Shown: in pieces, positions 8,271-16,519 of the stretch
Numbering within the stretch: the first letter of the stretch is position 1
Layout of the letters: the number at the start of each line of letters is the position of its first letter
Source of the DNA: Paenibacillus phytorum
Lineage (GTDB): Bacteria; Bacillota; Bacilli; Paenibacillales; NBRC-103111
Direction: 5' to 3'
DNA length: 64,000 nucleotides
NCBI RefSeq assembly: GCF_013141715.1
Contig: NZ_WHOA01000241.1
Location: 186,001-250,000, forward strand
Translations under genes and position numbers: made by a program
Notes under the pieces: model-generated
The model's input: the letters and a program-made list of their open reading frames with translations, nothing else
Told to the model about the DNA's origin: nothing
Databases searched by the model: none

Positions 8271-8361
8271 GAAAAGCAAAATAGAAAGTGGTTTGACCTC
8301 TTATTATGAAAATGTTAGGATAATTACGTAACTAATTATTCGACGAAATGAGGTTCTGCCT

Positions 8362-8673
8362 GTGAGCGATGATAAGCATGATCATGTACACGGCCCGGAC
8401 TGTGACCACGATCACGAGCAAGGGGAAGATGTTTTTATCGTAACGGACGAGAACGGTGAAGAGCATGAGATGGTGATGGTATACACCTTCCAATCTCAAG
8501 AGCAGGCTTATGCTGTTTTGCTCGATCGCAACGATCCTGAAGCTGACGGTGTTATTTTCCGTGTTGAAGAAGAGGACGACGATGCCTTCCTTGTCAACAT
8601 TGAAGATGAAGAAGAGTGGGAACGTGTAGTGACTATTTACAATGAGATCGTAGCTCAAGAAGGCGAAGAATAA
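8362..8673 (+). CDS. DUF1292 family acidic protein (YrzB-like)
   Basis: A 103-residue, very acidic cytoplasmic protein starting at GTG 8362 after ATGAGGT. The N-terminus is rich in His and Asp (DKHDHVHGPDCDHDHEQG), which might bind metal, and the core contains VTDENGEEHEMVMVYTF and ADGVIFRVEEEDD, typical of DUF1292. Family function is unknown. In Bacillus the homologue yrzB sits with yrrK; here it is alone with its own terminator. The opposite strand is also open over this stretch but shows no protein-like composition. Confidence 0.85.
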   Translation: MSDDKHDHVHGPDCDHDHEQGEDVFIVTDENGEEHEMVMVYTFQSQEQAYAVLLDRNDPEADGVIFRVEEEDDDAFLVNIEDEEEWERVVTIYNEIVAQEGEE

Positions 8674-8687
8674 GAGCTATACATAAG

Positions 8688-8725
8688 AACCCCCTAGCAG
8701 AATAATCTGTTAGGGGGTTTCTGTT
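8688..8725 (+). terminator. Intrinsic terminator after the DUF1292 gene
   Basis: Inverted repeat AACCCCCTAGCAG (8688-8700) / CTGTTAGGGGGTT (8707-8719) with one G-U pair, followed by TCTGTTTG. The reverse strand could also use it to end the DUF1885 gene. Confidence 0.85.
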
Positions 8726-8734
8726 TGCATACAT

Positions 8735-9154
8735 TCATTTTCTAGGATTGAAATACATGATTCTGCCGTTGAATAGATGAAGTTCAGCTTTCAGCAGTTT
8801 ACTAAGGTATTTGCAGAATTCATTGCCCTTGCTTTTGTCGCCATGCGTGGCGTCGTCGGGCAACACGACTTGCACATAATGCTGCTCTTTCTCTTGGATC
8901 TGCTCATTCCCAACACCAATCACAATATATTTGTATAAAGGATTGATACCTTTCAGGTAGAACCATTTGCCTTCGCCTTCCGGCTTCGTCTCAATGGTAT
9001 AAGGGAATCCGGCCTCGTCATACTCCCAGCCAAGCTGCTTGGCTGTCTGACTGAGCTGTTCACGGTAATGCAGCAGCCTTTCCTTTAGTTCATCTAAGGT
9101 GAGTGCGGCAACTGTGGATCCTGTTACGAATTTAATATAAGCGCTTTGAGCCAT
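8735..9154 (-). CDS. DUF1885 family protein
   Basis: A 139-residue cytoplasmic protein with the N-terminus AQSAYIKFVTGSTVAALTLDELKERLLHY and a compact alpha/beta pattern. It resembles the DUF1885 family of Bacillales, for which only structures without function are known. GAGGTGAACAAGG precedes ATG 9154. It lies downstream of speA on the same strand but has its own promoter-like sequence at 9189-9217. No catalytic motif is visible. Confidence 0.6.
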   Translation of the reverse strand: MAQSAYIKFVTGSTVAALTLDELKERLLHYREQLSQTAKQLGWEYDEAGFPYTIETKPEGEGKWFYLKGINPLYKYIVIGVGNEQIQEKEQHYVQVVLPDDATHGDKSKGNEFCKYLSKLLKAELHLFNGRIMYFNPRK

Positions 9155-9188
9155 TCCTTGTTCACCTCATTCGCTAAACATCACCAAC

Positions 9189-9217
9189 ATCATAGCATCA
9201 TGTAAACGGTTTTACAA
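9189..9217 (-). promoter_or_regulatory. Sigma-A promoter with overlapping cre-like palindrome
   Basis: On the minus strand TTGTAA is followed after 17 nt by TATGAT. The plus-strand sequence 9201-9216 (TGTAAACGGTTTTACA) overlaps the -35 box and resembles a CcpA cre site, with the final CA of the consensus shifted. It would drive the DUF1885 gene and place it under catabolite control. Confidence 0.5.
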
Positions 9218-9241
9218 TATATACACCGCTCAAGGCGGATA

Positions 9242-10711
9242 CTAGAAAATCGCTTGTGTTTCTACGATTACCTTCACATTTTGAACACTGCGGTCCTCAG
9301 GTCCTTTAACAGGCAACCCAACTTCTACATGCTCCACAATGTAATCAATAAGCTCTTGGGTAATCACTTCACCTGGAAGCAAAATGGGAATGCCAGGTGG
9401 GTACACGTAAATGAATTCGGCAATGATGCGGTCCGCAGCGTCTTTGAATGGAAGTATTTCGGTTTCGCCATAGAAGGCATCCCGTGGTGTCAAGGTTAAT
9501 TGCGGAATTGCAGGAACTTTGATTACGACTTCCTTAACCTCAACAACGTCATCATTCATATGAGAGAGCTCGCGTAAGGCATCCAATAGGGTGTCAACGT
9601 TCTCTTGGGTATCACCCGGCGTTATTAGACACAGGATGTTGTACATGTCGCTCATTTCGACTTCAATATTGTAATGATCGCGCAGCCAGTTCTCGACTTC
9701 AAAGCCAGTGATGCCAAGCTTGCGCACGTGTACGCATATTTTCGTCGGATCATAGTTGTAAGTCGCCTCTTCACCCAAAATCTCTTCCCCGAAGCAGTAG
9801 AGGTTGCTGATTTCGTTGATCTGTTTTCTTGTATACTGAGCAAGTTCTATCGTGCGCTCGGCCATTGCATAGCCATTTAACGCCAAATGTCTGCGGGCAG
9901 TATCTAATGAGGCTAACAATATATAAGAAGTTGAAGTTGTTGTAAGCATCGAAATAATGGTCTGGATTCGCTTTGGATTAACACGATTCCCTTTCACGTT
10001 AAGAACTGAACTTTGTGTCATGGAACCACCTAGCTTATGCACGCTGGTCGCGGCCATATCGGCTCCGGCTTCCATCGCAGACATCGGCAATTTATCATGG
10101 AAATGAATGAGCACGCCATGTGCTTCATCCACAAGGACAGGCATGTTATAGCTGTGAACAAGGTCAACAATCTCTTTAAGATTAGTACATACGCCATAGT
10201 AGGTCGGATTGATAACTAGAACAGCTTTGGCATCCGGATGCTTTTCGAGTGCGCGGCGAACAGAACGTGTCGGAATTCCGTGATCAATACCTAAGTTCTT
10301 ATCACGAGCAGGTTGGATGAACACGGGCTTAGCGCCTACGAAAATAATCGCGGCCAAGACGGATTTATGTACATTCCGCGGAACGATAATTTTATCGCCT
10401 TCCGAGCAGACGGTCATAATCATGGTCATAATGGCGCCGCTTGTCCCTTGAACGGAGAAGAACGTGTGATCCGCTCCATAGGCGTCTGCAGCAAGTTTCT
10501 GAGCTTCTTCAATCACGCCCATTGGTTGATGTAGGTCATCCAGCGGTGCTATATTGATGAGGTCGATAGACAGCGCGTTGTCCCCAATAAAGGAACGAAA
10601 CTCCGGGTCCATGCCGACTCCTTTTTTATGGCCTGGAATATGGAATTGAATTGGATTTTTCTCAGCATGTGTGAGCAGTGCAGTGAACAGGGGGGTACGG
10701 GTATGATCCAC
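9242..10711 (-). CDS. speA: Arginine decarboxylase, Orn/Lys/Arg decarboxylase family
   Basis: A 489-residue PLP enzyme, the same length as B. subtilis SpeA. Signature segments are QFHIPGHKKGVGMDPEFR, FFSVQGTSGAIM, VLVDEAHGVLIHF and ATSVHKLGGSMTQ, where the Lys forms the Schiff base with PLP. The C-terminal domain with YVYPPGIPILLPGE matches the family. The expected reaction is arginine to agmatine, the first step of polyamine synthesis in Bacilli; lysine or ornithine specificity cannot be excluded from sequence. Start is GTG 10711 after AGAAGGGAAG. The gene appears to be transcribed alone. Confidence 0.92.
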   Translation of the reverse strand: MDHTRTPLFTALLTHAEKNPIQFHIPGHKKGVGMDPEFRSFIGDNALSIDLINIAPLDDLHQPMGVIEEAQKLAADAYGADHTFFSVQGTSGAIMTMIMTVCSEGDKIIVPRNVHKSVLAAIIFVGAKPVFIQPARDKNLGIDHGIPTRSVRRALEKHPDAKAVLVINPTYYGVCTNLKEIVDLVHSYNMPVLVDEAHGVLIHFHDKLPMSAMEAGADMAATSVHKLGGSMTQSSVLNVKGNRVNPKRIQTIISMLTTTSTSYILLASLDTARRHLALNGYAMAERTIELAQYTRKQINEISNLYCFGEEILGEEATYNYDPTKICVHVRKLGITGFEVENWLRDHYNIEVEMSDMYNILCLITPGDTQENVDTLLDALRELSHMNDDVVEVKEVVIKVPAIPQLTLTPRDAFYGETEILPFKDAADRIIAEFIYVYPPGIPILLPGEVITQELIDYIVEHVEVGLPVKGPEDRSVQNVKVIVETQAIF

Positions 10712-10882
10712 CTGATTATCGCTTCCCTTCTATAGTGGATTGCTTGTCGAACATTGCAACAAACAAAATGAGTATATCAAAATAGAGATTTCATGCAAGC
10801 TAATTTTTTGAAAATAGTTTGTGCTAGTTCAGGTAAAACTAACAGCAACTTGTAAAAATACGCCAAAATAAGGAGAAATCTT

Positions 10883-12145
10883 ATGGTTTGGATGCAAAAA
10901 TGGCGGAATAATCGCTTGTTTTCTCCATTTGTGATCGAATTGTTAATTATTATGTTTGTCGTCGAATTTGTGAAGGGAGCCTTACTTTTAACGATTTTAC
11001 CCGTATATATGAAAACGACATTAGGTGCTTCCGCATTTATTATCGGCTGGACGCTAGCTGCTCAATATATTGGTGATAATGTGCTTCGTACACCTGTTGG
11101 CTGGATTATTGACAAGTTGGGCTACCGAACAACCATGCTTACTGGTGTGCTCCTGACTTTTGTTTCAGTGATTCTAATTGCAACGACATCTCAATATATC
11201 TGGATGATCGTAGGATGTGCGGTTCTTGGCTTTGGTACGGCGCCATTATGGCCTTGTGTGATCACTGGAACGACGGAAGTGGCCGGCGATGAGGGTAAAG
11301 CCACGATCATGAGCGTTGTCTATATGGCTTGGCTCTCGGGCGTTGGACTGGGACCGGTAGCGATTAACTTTTTCGTTGGAGAAAATAACTACGGCACCGG
11401 ATTTCGATTATTGATCGGCTGTATGACGGTTGTCGTTATTGTTGCGCTCATGCTTCCAAGAAAGAATGGCGTGGTAAAAACGGATGGAGAGAGCAGGGCG
11501 GAGAAAGCCCTGGTTTCTAACCTAGCTGCTGCACCACCACTCTTGGAGCGGATAAAAACATATCTAAGTGAAGTACGGCGCTCTATGTCTGTTAGCCCGC
11601 TGTTATTCCCCGCGATGTTCCTGCAAACGTTCGCTCTTGGTATTCTGACACCCATTCTCACACTCTATGCCAAAGAGGTATTGATGCTTACATCTTTTCA
11701 ATACAGCATGTTTCTAATTGCGGGCGGAGCTGTTACTGTCATTTTCTTAGTTCCGATGGGGAAATTGGTTGATCGTCTAGGTATTCGTCCATTTTTGATT
11801 GCAGGTTTTATGCTAAGCGCTTCTGCACTTCTGCTGTTTACCTTCGCGAAGTCAATGATGCTGCTTTATGCATTGGTTGCCGTGCTTGGGGCGGGCTATG
11901 CCTTCATTATTCCTTCTTGGAATGCGCTCATTGCATCAGCCATTCCACCGGAAAAACGAGGCGCAGTTTGGGGCTTCTTCCTAACGATAGAAGGACTGGG
12001 GATGATCATTGGGCCGATCGTTTCTGGTAAGCTTTGGGATGTGTATGGCTATCATGCACCATTCTTGATGAGTGGCCTAGTCCTGGTACTGCTGCTTGTT
12101 CTTCAAATGTTCATTTCCATCCCCAAAAAAGGTATGGTACGATAG
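10883..12145 (+). CDS. MFS transporter
   Basis: A 420-residue protein with 12 predicted helices and a central cytoplasmic loop around residue 205. The MFS loop motif between helices 2 and 3 is visible as GWIIDKLGYRTTM, and its echo in the second half as GKLVDRLGIRPFL. The N-terminal start at ATG 10883 follows AAGGAGAAATCTT. It is an inner membrane secondary transporter; the substrate is not predictable. A second, unrelated-subfamily MFS gene follows after 34 bp on the same strand, so the two may be co-transcribed. Confidence 0.85.
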   Translation: MVWMQKWRNNRLFSPFVIELLIIMFVVEFVKGALLLTILPVYMKTTLGASAFIIGWTLAAQYIGDNVLRTPVGWIIDKLGYRTTMLTGVLLTFVSVILIATTSQYIWMIVGCAVLGFGTAPLWPCVITGTTEVAGDEGKATIMSVVYMAWLSGVGLGPVAINFFVGENNYGTGFRLLIGCMTVVVIVALMLPRKNGVVKTDGESRAEKALVSNLAAAPPLLERIKTYLSEVRRSMSVSPLLFPAMFLQTFALGILTPILTLYAKEVLMLTSFQYSMFLIAGGAVTVIFLVPMGKLVDRLGIRPFLIAGFMLSASALLLFTFAKSMMLLYALVAVLGAGYAFIIPSWNALIASAIPPEKRGAVWGFFLTIEGLGMIIGPIVSGKLWDVYGYHAPFLMSGLVLVLLLVLQMFISIPKKGMVR

Positions 12146-12179
12146 GGGAAAATGATTCGTTTGGAGGAATAGAAGCATC

Positions 12180-13352
12180 ATGAATAAACAGATCGGAATC
12201 ATCATGCTGTTATTGATGACTATATTCGTAGGTTTCGGGATCATCATTCCTGTAATGCCGGAAATTGTTAAAGGTGTAGGCGCTGAATATCATAACGCGC
12301 TGCTATTGTCGGTCTATTCCGCAGCCTCTTTTCTCATGTCCCCTATTTGGGGAGGACTATCGGATCGCATCGGACGCAGACCGATTATCTTAATTGGACT
12401 GCTTGGGTTTAGTGTTAGCTTTTTGATATTTGGATTCGCCGACGGTAATCTGTGGATCATGTACGTATCCCGCATTCTAGGCGGATTATTCTCAGGAGCA
12501 GCAACGGCGTGTGCTGTGGCGTATGTAGCTGATATTACAACCGCAGAGAATCGGACAAAAGGCATGGGTATGGTAGGGATGTCGATTGGATTAGGCTTTA
12601 TCTTTGGTCCAGCAATCGGCGGGATTTTAAGCCGCTGGGGGACTTACCTTCCATTCTTTGTAGCTTCTGGACTCGCACTAGCTTCCTTTGTTTTTGCATT
12701 TTCTATACTGAAAGAATCGCTGTCCGTAGACAAACGCACCTCCGTGAAGGAGAAAGCACCATCTAGATGGACTGCTTTCGCTGGGGCATCGAAGTACCTC
12801 TATGTGTTATCATTCTTCGTATCTTTCACATTGGCAGGGTTGGAAGCGACGCTTCAGTATTACCAAATGGACAAGATTGGCGCTACGCCATTCGATATTG
12901 GCATGATGTTCTTAGCTAGCGGTATTGTTGGCGCCTTAATCCAAGGCGGCGTTGTTCGCCGCTTGGTGAAACAGGGAGCCGAGCAGCGTGTGATCGGCAT
13001 CGGGCTATTGCTATCAGCTGCAGGGTTCTTCCTGCTGCTGTACTCGAGCAGCGTGGTTACCGCTGCGATTTACTTATCGGTCTTCGGCGCAGGTAACGCC
13101 CTCATACGCCCGTGTGTGACATCGCTGATTACACAGCGCACGAAAGTAGGTCAGGGCGTTGCGACGGGACTCAGCTCCTCTATGGACAGTCTGGGCCGCA
13201 TTGCGGGTCCGCTCCTCGGCGGAGCGGTATTCGCAATCGCGCATTCGCTGCCGTTCATTATCGGCGGCGTGCTCTGCTTAGCAGCGATCCTGCTGCTGCA
13301 GCGCTTCGTACTTATAGATCGTCAGACGCAGGCGCAGCAGCAAACCGCCTGA
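12180..13352 (+). CDS. MFS transporter, TetA/multidrug-efflux type
   Basis: A 390-residue protein with 12 helices. Motif A of drug:proton antiporters is clear as GGLSDRIGRRPIIL, with motif C-like glycine-rich sequence GMVGMSIGLGFIFGPAIGG in helix 5. These place it in the DHA1 multidrug/tetracycline efflux group. GGAGGAATAG precedes ATG 12180. The last third is noticeably richer in G and C than the first part. A bidirectional terminator follows. The TetR gene beyond it is convergent and belongs to the ABC operon, so it is not necessarily this gene's regulator. Confidence 0.85.
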   Translation: MNKQIGIIMLLLMTIFVGFGIIIPVMPEIVKGVGAEYHNALLLSVYSAASFLMSPIWGGLSDRIGRRPIILIGLLGFSVSFLIFGFADGNLWIMYVSRILGGLFSGAATACAVAYVADITTAENRTKGMGMVGMSIGLGFIFGPAIGGILSRWGTYLPFFVASGLALASFVFAFSILKESLSVDKRTSVKEKAPSRWTAFAGASKYLYVLSFFVSFTLAGLEATLQYYQMDKIGATPFDIGMMFLASGIVGALIQGGVVRRLVKQGAEQRVIGIGLLLSAAGFFLLLYSSSVVTAAIYLSVFGAGNALIRPCVTSLITQRTKVGQGVATGLSSSMDSLGRIAGPLLGGAVFAIAHSLPFIIGGVLCLAAILLLQRFVLIDRQTQAQQQTA

Positions 13353-13357
13353 CAGAT

Positions 13358-13413
13358 AAAAAAAGCTGTACACTAGCTTCCCGAATGGGGGGAGACTGGT
13401 GTGCAGCTTTTTT
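13358..13413. terminator. Bidirectional intrinsic terminator
   Basis: AAAAAAAGCTGTACACTAG pairs with CTGGTGTGCAGCTTTTTT across a 22-nt loop (one mismatch and one G-U pair). It separates the MFS gene from the convergent TetR gene. Confidence 0.8.
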
Positions 13414-13428
13414 CTGTTTAGCGGCAAG

Positions 13429-14139
13429 CTATGGCTTGCGAGGCGATAAGCCGTGCATGATGAAGTTGATCGTGTACTCGATTTCTTGGGATTCATCCCA
13501 TTCCGAATCCGGTGCAAACAAAAATCGAGTAATCAAGAAGCCAATAATTGTAGAGGCAATCAGACGCATGCTCGTAGCTTCGGGAAGTTCGATTATTTGA
13601 CCCTCAGCCTGAAAATGACGTATGGCTTTATAAGCTTTTTCCAGCACTAATACGGCAACGGTTTCCTTAAACTGTTCACGCAGTTCCGTATGGAAAGGGA
13701 TTTCATGCATGAAAATTTTGATAACCGGAAAATTTTTACGGGCGAATTCTAATCGGTTCACCGTGATGGCGCGTAAGAATTGTTCAACATCAGGATAATC
13801 AGCTTCCAACACTTTGGTAAAATCTTTCACTGCAAACGGTGCAATGAGCTTAGTCATAATGGGGGCAACGATCGAGAGCAGCAGTTCTTTTTTCGTTTTA
13901 TAGTGACGGAAAATGGTACCTTCTGCAACGCCAGCTTTTTGGGCAATTTCACTGGTCGAGGAGCCTGCAAACCCTTTCTCAGAGAAAATCTCTACGGCCG
14001 CTTGAACAATCTTTATCTGTTTATCGGTCATCTTTTCTTCCTCGTCATTTAGACGCAGAAGCTCAGTTAACCATGGTTCGACTTGGGACAATGTGTTCAC
14101 CTCTTCATTTAGCAAAACTGGTCTTGCAACATAAGACAT
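13429..14139 (-). CDS. TetR/AcrR family regulator of the ABC-2 operon
   Basis: A 236-residue protein. The helix-turn-helix lies about residues 45-85: IVQAAVEIFSEKGFAGSSTS, then IAQKAGVAEGTIFRHYKTKKELL. The ligand-binding part follows. A start at residue 37 (ATG 14031, after GAGGAAG) would give a more usual length, but the upstream ATG 14139 has AGGA at good spacing and the extension (WLTELLRLNDEEEK) looks protein-like. It is the last gene of the ATPase-permease-regulator operon; the twin operators at the operon promoter are its most likely target, giving autoregulation. Confidence 0.88.
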   Translation of the reverse strand: MSYVARPVLLNEEVNTLSQVEPWLTELLRLNDEEEKMTDKQIKIVQAAVEIFSEKGFAGSSTSEIAQKAGVAEGTIFRHYKTKKELLLSIVAPIMTKLIAPFAVKDFTKVLEADYPDVEQFLRAITVNRLEFARKNFPVIKIFMHEIPFHTELREQFKETVAVLVLEKAYKAIRHFQAEGQIIELPEATSMRLIASTIIGFLITRFLFAPDSEWDESQEIEYTINFIMHGLSPRKP

Positions 14140-14146
14140 CCTAACA

Positions 14147-15193
14147 TTATATCTTACGGTGCTTTCTGAGTGCCACTATGTTTAAGATCATGAAGCATAT
14201 CGTGAATGCTGCTAACACGAGAACGTCCAACCAAATGCGATCCCAACCTGCACCGCGGATCATAATATTCCGTAGGGCATCTGCTCCGTATTTAAGTGGC
14301 ATGATGACACCAATCCAGCGAAGGTATACCGACATCGTATCGAGGCTGAATAAGCCTGAGAAAAACACCTGGGGTACGATAATAAGCGGAATGAACTGAA
14401 TCATCTGGAATTCATTGTTTGCGAAAGCAGAAATCAGCGTTCCTAGTGATAGGGCAGCCAGCGCGAGCAGGACCGTGATCAGCAAAACATACCAGAAAGA
14501 GCCGACCAGCATTAGTCCCAGTACGCTAGTGGCGAACCATGCAATGAGCGTTGCTTGGAGTGTTGTAAATATACCGAAGCCTAGAATATAGCCGACAACA
14601 ATTTCCCACCGACGAAGTGGTGTAGCCAACAGTCGCTCTAAGGTTCCGCCGGTTCGTTCTCTCAAGAAGGAAACGCCAGAGAGCAGGAAGACGAAGAAAA
14701 AGACGAAAAAGCCTATGAGAACAGGACCGAAATTGTCAAAAGCCGCCATATCGGTAGAGCCATGCAAATAGGTGATGTTTGGCGCTTGAAAATTAGAGCT
14801 GGAGTTAACGTTGGAGTTCGCTGGAACGACGCTTTGTAATGCTTTTTGCAGCAAGAACAGCACGGCTCTATTTTTACTGGGGTCACTTCCTTCCAAGGTC
14901 ACTTGCGGTGCTGCCCCATTCATTGCAATGATGGCATCTAAATGCACAGCGTCTAACTCAGTTTGGGCTTCATCTGCCGTGTAGGCCACTACTTCAGCAT
15001 TTAGATCCTGCAGTTTTTGAATGAGTGGAGCGGGGACATTAACAGTGCCTAGTTTAGGGACATAAGTGTTGCCGTTAAACACCAATGACATCATAAAAAG
15101 AATTAACATTGGAGCTACAAGCATCATCATTAATGTTCGTTTATCGTGAAAGAACTGGCGTAAAATACGGATCACAATCGCGCGAATTCTCAT
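14147..15193 (-). CDS. ABC-2 type transporter permease
   Basis: A 348-residue permease with one N-terminal helix, a large outside loop (about residues 45-155), then five more helices. The SFLRERTGGTLERLLATPLRRWEI segment (given in part, ERTGGTLERLLATPL) is the conserved cytoplasmic coupling region of ABC-2 exporters. Its start overlaps the stop of the ATPase gene by 4 bp, and the TetR gene follows after 7 bp. The three genes therefore form one operon for drug or lipid export. Substrate unknown. Confidence 0.88.
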   Translation of the reverse strand: MRIRAIVIRILRQFFHDKRTLMMMLVAPMLILFMMSLVFNGNTYVPKLGTVNVPAPLIQKLQDLNAEVVAYTADEAQTELDAVHLDAIIAMNGAAPQVTLEGSDPSKNRAVLFLLQKALQSVVPANSNVNSSSNFQAPNITYLHGSTDMAAFDNFGPVLIGFFVFFFVFLLSGVSFLRERTGGTLERLLATPLRRWEIVVGYILGFGIFTTLQATLIAWFATSVLGLMLVGSFWYVLLITVLLALAALSLGTLISAFANNEFQMIQFIPLIIVPQVFFSGLFSLDTMSVYLRWIGVIMPLKYGADALRNIMIRGAGWDRIWLDVLVLAAFTICFMILNIVALRKHRKI

Positions 15194-15918
15194 TGCTTGA
15201 CCCCTCCATAATAAAGGAATGCTTCTTCAATCGTTGCGGAGGAAGTAGCTTGTTTCAACTCATCCGGTGTTCCTACTGCAGTGAGTATACCGTCACGGAT
15301 CATCCCAAGCTGATGACATTTGTCAGCTTCATCCATCACGTGGGTGGTGACGAGAATCGTAGTACCCTGCTGGCTGAGATTCGTCAACTCTTGCCAAATT
15401 GATTTCCTTAAGACGGGGTCAATTCCCACCGTAGGCTCATCGAGAATTAGAATGTCAGGCTCATGGAGCAAAGAGATAGCTAGCGATAAGCGGCGCTTCA
15501 TTCCTCCAGAATAATTGGAAATCTGCTTTTTCAAATGGGATCCTAGATCAACTAGCTCCATGACGTCATGGATGCGCTGCTTGCGCTTTGTACCCGTTAA
15601 CCCATACAAAGAAGCGAAAAACTCCAAATTCTCCTGAGCGGTTAGTTCTGCATAAAGGGCATCCGATTGCGCCATGTAACCGATTTTCGATAGCATAGCT
15701 AACTGGGGCATCTGCTGCCCGAGCACATGAACGGTACCAGAAGTGGGAACATCAATGCCAGCAATCATACGTACAAGCGTTGTTTTCCCTGATCCGGAAG
15801 GGCCGAGCAATCCGAAAATATGGGCCTTCGGTACAGCCAGAGTAATGCCATTCAGAACAACCTTTTCGTCAAATTGCTTGCTGACACCATGCAATTGAAT
15901 AGATATGTCCGTTGTCAT
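15190..15918 (-). CDS. ABC transporter ATP-binding protein
   Basis: A 242-residue ATPase. Walker A is GPSGSGKTT, the Q-loop is YMAQSDALY, the signature is NYSGGMKRRLSLA and Walker B is ILILDEPTVGIDP, with the H-loop His in TTHVMDEADKC. It powers the ABC-2 permease encoded immediately downstream. The start at 15918 follows an AGAGGTGCAAG site. The promoter and operators lie at 15938-16017. Confidence 0.92.
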   Translation of the reverse strand: MTTDISIQLHGVSKQFDEKVVLNGITLAVPKAHIFGLLGPSGSGKTTLVRMIAGIDVPTSGTVHVLGQQMPQLAMLSKIGYMAQSDALYAELTAQENLEFFASLYGLTGTKRKQRIHDVMELVDLGSHLKKQISNYSGGMKRRLSLAISLLHEPDILILDEPTVGIDPVLRKSIWQELTNLSQQGTTILVTTHVMDEADKCHQLGMIRDGILTAVGTPDELKQATSSATIEEAFLYYGGVKQ

Positions 15919-15937
15919 AGTCTTGCACCTCTTTCAG

Positions 15938-15956
15938 AAGTGAGTAATCACTCATT
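15938..15956. promoter_or_regulatory. TetR-like operator, promoter-downstream copy
   Basis: AAGTGAGTAATCACTCATT with core TGAGT-AATC-ACTCA (5-bp arms, 4-bp centre). It is identical over 19 bp to the copy at 15999-16017. The site lies between the -10 box and the ATPase start codon. Confidence 0.75.
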
Positions 15957-15971
15957 ATTGTTGATGCACTC

Positions 15972-16000
15972 ATCATACGCTATCTTATGATCATTGTGAA
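15972..16000 (-). promoter_or_regulatory. Sigma-A-like promoter of the ABC-2/TetR operon
   Basis: On the minus strand TTCACA, 17 nt, TATGAT. It lies exactly between the two operator copies, with its -35 box touching the upstream copy. Confidence 0.6.
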
Positions 16001-16017
16001 GTGAGTAATCACTCATT
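15999..16017. promoter_or_regulatory. TetR-like operator, promoter-upstream copy
   Basis: Second copy of the 19-bp operator, 61 bp from the first (about six helical turns). This spacing would allow two dimers to bind on one face of the DNA on either side of the promoter. Confidence 0.75.
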
Positions 16018-16468
16018 TTATGAATTTATTATATGGATATAAAAAAGGGGATCACAAACCCAGACGTTGCACTACAACTCAAGAAACAATAAAATAAACG
16101 CCTTGCGCCGCCCTTAAATGAGAGTGTTTATAAAGGTTGATACAAAGCAAGCTATGCCCACGAGACTCCAAAATTTGAATTAGTGTCGTTCAGCAGCTTT
16201 GTGATGGGTTATGGGCTAAAATGGTTACCAATGTTGTAATTTCTACAACAATTCACACGCCTAAAAGCTATTTTGCAACTTGAAGTTGCAGTTCGTACAA
16301 CATTTCAAGCCCATTTATTCCAAAATAGCCTGATTAGCTCCCAATTGTTGTACATTATGTAACAACGCAAGGTGAGAGGCGGGAAATTGGCAGAAATTGT
16401 TGTACTTTTTACAACATCATTCAATCGAGAATATGGATTCATTCCTAAGCTTCGTCGCCTTACCCCAA
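16018..16468. other. Intergenic region with a cluster of TTGTAC-type palindromes
   Basis: No convincing gene is seen here. The region holds TGTTGTA-ATTTC-TACAACA (16232-16250), TGCAACT-TGA-AGTTGCA (16274-16290), a half-site TACAACA (16296-16302), GTTGTACATTATGTAACAAC (16347-16366) and TGTTGTA-CTTTT-TACAACA (16398-16416). Two of these have identical 7-bp arms with different 5-bp centres. They could be operator sites, RNA hairpins or decayed interspersed repeats. Confidence 0.6.
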
Positions 16469-16507
16469 ATAGTAAAAAGGCATCCCAGTGGAATGCCTTT
16501 TTACTAT
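16469..16507 (-). terminator. Intrinsic terminator of the secreted repeat protein gene
   Basis: Perfect 15-bp inverted repeat (16469-16483 / 16493-16507) with 9-nt loop, containing AAAAAGGCAT and ATGCCTTTTT; it lies 13 bp beyond the stop at 16520. Confidence 0.88.
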
Positions 16508-16519
16508 CACTTTCAACTA

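Noticed and set aside
8332-8658. Open frame on the minus strand opposite the DUF1292 gene
   Set aside because: It is the complement of a very acidic gene; the sequence lacks protein-like motifs and a ribosome-binding site, whereas the plus-strand gene matches a known family.
13112-13600. 162-codon plus-strand frame over the end of the MFS gene
   Set aside because: It crosses a strong bidirectional terminator and two real genes in other frames; composition is that of a GC-rich shadow.
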